64,000 nucleotides of DNA from positions 16,898-80,897 of the forward strand of contig DWWU01000044.1 of assembly GCA_019119555.1 (NCBI GenBank). The letters are read 5' to 3'. This DNA comes from Candidatus Fusicatenibacter intestinigallinarum. Its GTDB lineage: Bacteria; Bacillota; Clostridia; Lachnospirales; Lachnospiraceae. Below the pieces are notes generated by a model. It worked only from the letters and a program-made list of their open reading frames with translations, had not been told where the DNA came from and did no database searches. How positions within the stretch are numbered: the first letter of the stretch is position 1; the number at the start of each line of letters is the position of its first letter. The position numbers were made by a program, and so were the translations under genes. Of the stretch, positions 59,158-64,000 are shown piece after piece.

Positions 59158-60522
59158 TTATGATTGTATTTCAAAAATCTGCACATCGCCGCTGCCCTCC
59201 AGCAGGACACGGTCATAAGGCGCTTCCGGATAAACAGCCATTGTGATCGGGATCAGCCCGTCGTCCGCAAGAATCTCCAGCACGGAGACATCAAAAATCA
59301 ATTCCATCTCCCCGTCTCTTCTGTATCGCGGAACCCTCACGCTGGAGTATTCCGGCATTTGATACTGTTCGTGAAACTCCCTCTCGCCTGCTATTGTACG
59401 GTCGACAAAGATTTCATCCTCCGTCACCTGAATCACCAGTTTCTGCCCCAGCGCATTGGCCAATGTAATCTTTTTGGTACCGCTCACCTTCATTCCAAAC
59501 GTATCCGTATAGATCCACTGTTGTCCGTCCGCCGGCCGTCCAGAAACACCGGTCAGGCCGTTTCCGGCGAAACCTGCAGCAAGCCGGTATCCATGATCTG
59601 TCTTCACCACTCGCAGTCTTCGCGCCAGCGTCATCTGTCCGCAGTATTCCCCGGTGGGCGTCTCATTGGCATATCCCCAGTTCATCGCCCAGCCCATAAA
59701 CAGCGGCTCGTCCAGGTTCTGAAACGTCACGCCCGCGTAATTGTCAAAGCCGAAATCGATCCACAATGGTCTGTCTTCTTCCTGCTGAAGGATGAAGCGG
59801 TCACCGTCAAAATCGCCAATAAAGTACTGGGTCCGGCATCTTCCGTCTTCCGTCGTTGTCGTCATGCTTACGATCAGCACCCACAGCCGCTTTCCGTCTT
59901 CCGCTTCCACCTGAAACAGATCCGGGCATTCCCAGATCCCCGAAGCCTGATTGCCTTTCGGACCGAATTCTCCGGTTTTTTCCCACTCTTTCAGGTTTTC
60001 TGACGCGTAAAAATAAACCCTGTCTTTCGCCGCCAGAACAAGCCCCCAACACTTTCTTACCGGATTGTAAAATACCTTCGGGTCACGGAAATCAGAGATC
60101 CCCGGATTCGGTATCACCGGATTCTGATAAGATTTTTCAAAATGAACGCCGTCCGTACTGTAGGCGATACTCTGCTGTTCCAGGCCGTGTCTGCCATGGT
60201 TGGTATAGACCGCCACGATCGGCGGGCACTCTTTCGTACCATACCCGGATGTGTTTTCCCGGTCATACGCACAGCTGCCGGAAAAGATCACGCCCAGCTC
60301 ATCCGGATACAGCGCAATCGGCTTGTGTTCCCAGTGAATCAGATCCCTGGAAACCGCATGCCCCCAGCACATAGGTCCCCAGTTGGGAGCTTTCGGATAA
60401 TGCTGATAAAATAAATGATAGATTCCATTGACGTATACCATACCGTTCGGATCGTTGGTCCACATGGACGGCGGGGTAAAATGAATGCGGGGTCTGTAGT
60501 CTCTGCTTCCTTTTGTGCTCAT
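59158..60522 (-). CDS. GH32 family hydrolase (sucrose/fructan), first copy
   Basis: Predicted beta-fructofuranosidase (invertase, levanase or inulinase type) of 454 residues. The five-blade propeller carries the nucleophile in MWTNDPNG, the transition-state aspartate in FRDPKVF and the acid/base glutamate in IWECPDLF; a C-terminal beta-sandwich follows (about 330-454). No signal peptide, so it is intracellular and would hydrolyse imported sugars or sucrose phosphate. It is a close tandem duplicate of the next gene, both opening MSTKGSRDYRP, 75 nt apart. AAGGAG precedes the ATG. Confidence 0.93.
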   Translation of the reverse strand: MSTKGSRDYRPRIHFTPPSMWTNDPNGMVYVNGIYHLFYQHYPKAPNWGPMCWGHAVSRDLIHWEHKPIALYPDELGVIFSGSCAYDRENTSGYGTKECPPIVAVYTNHGRHGLEQQSIAYSTDGVHFEKSYQNPVIPNPGISDFRDPKVFYNPVRKCWGLVLAAKDRVYFYASENLKEWEKTGEFGPKGNQASGIWECPDLFQVEAEDGKRLWVLIVSMTTTTEDGRCRTQYFIGDFDGDRFILQQEEDRPLWIDFGFDNYAGVTFQNLDEPLFMGWAMNWGYANETPTGEYCGQMTLARRLRVVKTDHGYRLAAGFAGNGLTGVSGRPADGQQWIYTDTFGMKVSGTKKITLANALGQKLVIQVTEDEIFVDRTIAGEREFHEQYQMPEYSSVRVPRYRRDGEMELIFDVSVLEILADDGLIPITMAVYPEAPYDRVLLEGSGDVQIFEIQS

Positions 60523-60597
60523 GCCTTCTCCTTTAGTCTTTTCCCTGTATTTTTCGATGTACCAGTCTGTACATTTTCTCCGCGAACAGCAAACAAC

Positions 60598-61959
60598 TTA
60601 CGGCGCGCTGCTGATCCACACTTCTCCGCTGCCCTCCGTCACAAGTCTGTCATAGGGCTGTGTCGGATAGAACGTCAGCGTAATCGGAACAGCGCCGTCG
60701 TCCGCCAGAATCTCTGCCACGGATACATCAAAAATCATCACCAGTTCCCCGTCTTTTCTGAGGCGCGGAACTCTCAGACGGGAATACCTCTCTGTCCCGA
60801 AAGATTCCTGAAATCCTTTTTCGCCGGCGCTGCTGCGGTTCACAAGAATTTCATCCTCTGTCACTTCAACCGTCAGCTGCTCTCCATTTCCATTGGCAAA
60901 AACAAGTTTCTTTGTTCCCTTCAGGCGAAGAGCAAAAGTTTCGCTTTTCAGTTCCTTCTGCTCCCCGACAGGTTCCATCTCTGCGGTGAGTACGTCCGTT
61001 CCGGCAAACCCGGAAATCAGACGCAGGCCTTTTTCCGTTTTTCCCGCATGCAGCTTTCTCCCCAAGGTCATCTGCCCACAGTACTCCCCGGTGGGCGTCT
61101 CGTTGGCATACTCCCAGTTTGAAGCCCATCCGATCAGAACAGGTTCTTCCGTATTCTGGAAAGTCACTCCGGCATAATTGTCGAAACCGAAATCCAGCCA
61201 CATTGGTTCCTCTGATTTTTCTGTAACCGTAAAACGGTCGCCATCGAAGTCCCCGAGAAAATACTGGGTGCGGCTGCGTCCGTTTTCCGTTGGCATCAGC
61301 ATACTGACCACAAGCACCCACAGGCTGTCCCCGTCCTCCGTCTTTACCCGGAACAGATCCGGACACTCCCAGATGCCGGGAGAATGATTTCCCTCCGGGC
61401 CAAATTCCCCGGTCTTTTCCCAGTGTTTCAGATCTTCCGAACTGTAAAAATGCACCCGGTCACCGGCCGCAAGCACCAGACTCCAGCAGTCTTTTACCGG
61501 ATTATAGAAGGCTTTCGGGTCACGGAAATCCCGGAGCCCCGGATTCGGTATCACCGGATTGTGAATGGTTTTTTCGAAATGTACCCCATCGGTACTGTAA
61601 GCCAGGCACTGGCGTTCCAGTCCGTCCGTCGCATGGTTCGTATACAACGCTACAAGGGGAGGATTTTCTTCCGTGCCATATCCGGATACATTCTTCCGGT
61701 CATAGACACAGCTTCCCGAATAAATATATCCCATCTCATCCGGATACAGGGCAATGGGAAGATGTTTCCAGTGCAGCAGATCTTTGGAAACCGCATGCCC
61801 CCAGTGCATCGGTCCCCAATGTGCTTCTTTCGGATAATGCTGATAAAACAGATGATAGGTTCCGTCCACATATACCATTCCGTTCGGATCGTTGATCCAC
61901 ATCGACGGCGGGGTAAAATGCAGCAGTGGTCTGTAATCTCTGCTTCCTTTCGTACTCAT
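60598..61959 (-). CDS. GH32 family hydrolase (sucrose/fructan), second copy
   Basis: Paralogue of the preceding gene with 453 residues and the same architecture: nucleophile in MWINDPNG (Ile replaces Thr of the other copy), FRDPKAF, acid/base glutamate in IWECPDLF and a C-terminal beta-sandwich. The frame is open upstream but the ATG at 61959, with AAAGGAG, gives the start shared with its duplicate. Both are downstream of a sugar-binding lipoprotein, pointing to uptake and hydrolysis of fructo-oligosaccharides or sucrose. The copies differ more in the C-terminal half, which may reflect different chain-length preference. Confidence 0.93.
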   Translation of the reverse strand: MSTKGSRDYRPLLHFTPPSMWINDPNGMVYVDGTYHLFYQHYPKEAHWGPMHWGHAVSKDLLHWKHLPIALYPDEMGYIYSGSCVYDRKNVSGYGTEENPPLVALYTNHATDGLERQCLAYSTDGVHFEKTIHNPVIPNPGLRDFRDPKAFYNPVKDCWSLVLAAGDRVHFYSSEDLKHWEKTGEFGPEGNHSPGIWECPDLFRVKTEDGDSLWVLVVSMLMPTENGRSRTQYFLGDFDGDRFTVTEKSEEPMWLDFGFDNYAGVTFQNTEEPVLIGWASNWEYANETPTGEYCGQMTLGRKLHAGKTEKGLRLISGFAGTDVLTAEMEPVGEQKELKSETFALRLKGTKKLVFANGNGEQLTVEVTEDEILVNRSSAGEKGFQESFGTERYSRLRVPRLRKDGELVMIFDVSVAEILADDGAVPITLTFYPTQPYDRLVTEGSGEVWISSAP

Positions 61960-62042
61960 AAATGCTGTTTCTCCTTTCCTCTGTCTCATTTTGCGCAGCC
62001 GCCTGATCCGGACAGCCGCTTTCAACCATCTGTGGGCAGGAA

Positions 62043-62075
62043 ACGAGCCGCCGCAAGCATCTCACGGCGGCTCGT
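62043..62075 (-). terminator. Hairpin between the binding-protein and GH32 genes
   Basis: Perfect 11-bp stem ACGAGCCGCCG/CGGCGGCTCGT with an 11-nt loop and a short TTT tail on the minus strand; likely a leaky terminator or RNA-stabilising hairpin. Confidence 0.6.
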
Positions 62076-62132
62076 CTCTATCATAAAATCATTACAGCCT
62101 TTTAACTTTCCATATACAGTTGTACGGTCTGT

Positions 62133-63956
62133 TTATGAAGCGCTGGATGTGCTGGATGCGCTGGATGTGGAAGCTGCAGACTCTGAGGAAGCGCTGCCTG
62201 CTTCGTTTTCAGCTGCACGGTCCACTGCAGTCTGGTAAATTTCAACCAGATCGTTCACACCTGCCGCCTCAAGTTCAGACTGATAGCTTGCCCAGCTCTC
62301 ATCTGTAACTCCGTTGGTTACCCAGTCAACAATATAACGGTCTACGGTATCGGAAATCGTCGGCTGAATCTGTGCCAGACGGGTCAGCTCGTCTGTCTCC
62401 ATCAGAACACGCGGAATCGTGTCGTACTCTGCAAGGATGTCGTCTTTGCCGTTCACCTTCTGCCACTCAAGCAGCGTTACCGCATCGTAAGTGTATCTGC
62501 AGACTGTGTCATAGTACTCGTCCAGAACGATCATGGAACCTCTCGCCGGCGTGGTGTTTGCTCTTGCCAGACCGAAAGTATTCCACTCTTCTGTTCCACC
62601 TGCGTAATATCCGTTCTCATCCAGAGGTGTTGCGAGGATGCCTTCCTCGTCTCTCACATAGTTATATCCTTCCGCGCCCCAGTTGGACTGTACGGCGATT
62701 TCCGGATCTCCTACCATGTAATCCACGAAAAGTGCAACAACATGCGGGAATTTACAGGTGGTTGTAATTGCAGTGTTGGAAGAATCCTGCAGCTCAGAGT
62801 AATTGTTTGCGGAACCAGTCATACCTGCTTCGCCCTGAAGTCTCGGAACTGCCACATACTGGTCATGTACGTCCAGATTCGTGATCTCCTGATCGGTCCA
62901 AACGCCCATGCAGCCGATTCTTGCAACGTCTTCCTTGATCAGGGAAGCGGTGTAAGCGGCGCTGGAATCAGCCTCGAAGGAACCGTTCCAGATCAGGCCC
63001 TCATCGTAAAGCATGTTGAAGAATTCAGCGGTTTTGCGGAACGCTTCATCCAGAGCGGTAAAGGTAACCTTGCCGTCGACCAGACGCAGATGGTCTGCGT
63101 ATTCGTTACCGCCGCAGTAAGAGTCTGCACAGCCGAACGCTCCTGTGAAGCGGTAGAACATATTGTAGGAACCGAAGGTATCGTCTGCGCCGAACCAGGT
63201 GGCCATCGGAATTTCGTCGTCCTCTCCGTTGCCGTTCAGGTCGCCGCCGTCACGGAAGGCTTTCAGGCATTCCACCCACTCATCGACTGTGGTCGGAACT
63301 TCCAGGCTCAGCTCGTCCAGCCAGGTTTTGTTGATGATCAGCGGACCAGGGGTCAGAACCAGGCCTTTCATCTCCTCAATGTACGGGAATCCGTAGGTAT
63401 GGCCGTTGGGAGCGGTAATCTCCTGGCGGTACTGCGGATTGTCGTCCAGAATCTTTTTCAGATTCGGCATGTACTCGTCGATAATGTTCTCAGTCGGCAG
63501 GAAGATATCCTGATCTGCGTACTGTACAACCGTATTGCCGGATTTTCCATCGCCAAAGGTCCAGAAAACATCCGGAAGATCTGCGCCGGAAACCAGCTGC
63601 AGGTTAATCTTCTCCGTTGCACTCTCGGAAGGAATCTCCGTCCACTCGAACTCAATACCGGTATCCTCTGTCCATTTCTTTACCATCGCCGTGTCCGCCA
63701 CGTCGATCGTACGGTCCGCGCTTCCAAGGGTCTGAACCGTGATCTTTCCGTATTTCTCCTCAAAGGCTTCTTTGTCCTTAATAATAGGAAGAGATCCGTC
63801 CAGTGCGATCAGTCCCTCGTCCAGAGCTTCCTTCTCCTCGGCCGTAAGCTCTGTCGCTCCGCTGTTGCTGCCTTCCTCACCTCCGCCGCCGCACGCGGAA
63901 AGCGCAGAGGCTGCCATTACGGCGCTCAACAGCACTGCAATCCATTTTCTCTTCAT
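62133..63956 (-). CDS. ABC transporter extracellular sugar-binding lipoprotein
   Basis: A 607-residue type 2 periplasmic-binding-fold lipoprotein. Residues 1-22 form a lipoprotein signal peptide ending in the lipobox SALSACGGGG. The mature protein has a cluster B/LplA-like solute-binding fold with a calcium-loop-like DLNGNGEDDE. The C-terminus is a Ser/Ala-rich low-complexity tail (about residues 580-607). It probably delivers fructans or sucrose to an ABC importer whose permeases would lie beyond the right edge. The ATG at 63956 has AAGGAGG upstream; an ATG 24 nt earlier is less well placed. Confidence 0.9.
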   Translation of the reverse strand: MKRKWIAVLLSAVMAASALSACGGGGEEGSNSGATELTAEEKEALDEGLIALDGSLPIIKDKEAFEEKYGKITVQTLGSADRTIDVADTAMVKKWTEDTGIEFEWTEIPSESATEKINLQLVSGADLPDVFWTFGDGKSGNTVVQYADQDIFLPTENIIDEYMPNLKKILDDNPQYRQEITAPNGHTYGFPYIEEMKGLVLTPGPLIINKTWLDELSLEVPTTVDEWVECLKAFRDGGDLNGNGEDDEIPMATWFGADDTFGSYNMFYRFTGAFGCADSYCGGNEYADHLRLVDGKVTFTALDEAFRKTAEFFNMLYDEGLIWNGSFEADSSAAYTASLIKEDVARIGCMGVWTDQEITNLDVHDQYVAVPRLQGEAGMTGSANNYSELQDSSNTAITTTCKFPHVVALFVDYMVGDPEIAVQSNWGAEGYNYVRDEEGILATPLDENGYYAGGTEEWNTFGLARANTTPARGSMIVLDEYYDTVCRYTYDAVTLLEWQKVNGKDDILAEYDTIPRVLMETDELTRLAQIQPTISDTVDRYIVDWVTNGVTDESWASYQSELEAAGVNDLVEIYQTAVDRAAENEAGSASSESAASTSSASSTSSAS

Positions 63957-64000
63957 TCTCTTTACCTCCTTTTTTATCATTTAATAATATTAATAAATAT

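Noticed and set aside
1..64000. rRNA, tRNA, tmRNA or 6S RNA genes
   Set aside because: Gaps between genes were read on both strands; none showed cloverleaf arms with the conserved T-loop or other recognisable RNA cores.

Overview
The window reads as chromosomal DNA from an anaerobic, spore-forming member of the Clostridia, most likely a Lachnospiraceae (Clostridium cluster XIVa) gut bacterium. The evidence is the sporulation genes (spo0A, spoIVB, spoIIM, a spoVB-type flippase), a clostridial order of housekeeping genes (nusB-xseA-xseB-ispA-dxs-tlyA-nadK-argR-recN-spoIVB-spo0A), small Lachnospiraceae-type families (DUF4364, DUF1292, DUF5662, DUF2298) and oxygen-sensitive Fe-S enzymes. No rRNA, tRNA, CRISPR array, prophage or transposase gene was found. 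The species is inferred; no 16S or other marker was available.

Layout. 30-4255 (minus): Fe-S/tRNA thiolation operon iscR-iscS-iscU-mnmA plus a PHP phosphatase, with a promoter and an Rrf2-like operator. 4405-7130 (plus): spoVB-type flippase and DAHP synthase. 7199-13668 (minus): NlpC/P60 hydrolase, xerD, spoIIM, rny, recX-recA (SOS box). 13982-27906 (minus): glgA, spo0A, spoIVB, recN, argR, nadK, tlyA, dxs, ispA, xseB, xseA, nusB, thyX, asp23. 27939-31128 (minus): serine dehydratase subunits and prfC. 31129-31744: a gene-free stretch with a 244-bp imperfect palindrome and a 135-bp repeat. 32250-33827 (plus): radical SAM protein and DUF4364. 33954-35572 (minus): nagB and an RpiR regulator. 36082-46272 (minus): membrane heavy-metal protein, rarA, polysaccharide deacetylase, DUF2298 protein, sugar nucleotidyltransferase, ABC-F ATPase, Na/Pi cotransporter. 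46272-54918 (minus): LTA-synthase-like sulfatase, DUF5662, a GlgX-like protein with an eroded active site, exoA, an Orn/Lys/Arg-type decarboxylase, ilvE. 55282-56426 (plus): DUF1292 and an XRE regulator. 56434-63956 (minus): Fe-S aldo/keto reductase, M18 aminopeptidase, two tandem GH32 enzymes and a sugar-binding lipoprotein.

How it works together. Most genes are housekeeping: Fe-S assembly feeding tRNA 2-thiolation, recombination and repair (recA, recX, recN, xseAB, exoA, rarA, xerD), isoprenoid precursors (dxs, ispA), glycogen synthesis, sporulation control, and fructan or sucrose uptake and hydrolysis at the right edge, where ABC permeases would be expected just beyond the window.

The least explained content is between genes. 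Two families of structured repeats are scattered through the window. Family A is a 135-bp three-hairpin element with inverted ends (three full copies, two of them nearly identical, and many fragments). It often abuts or supplies stop codons. Family B is a shorter hairpin found four times, each time fused to the T-tract of a Rho-independent terminator of a minus-strand gene. Also notable are the 244-bp palindrome upstream of the prfC promoter, a multi-helix leader before the decarboxylase gene, and the GlgX-like protein that has lost most GH13 catalytic residues.
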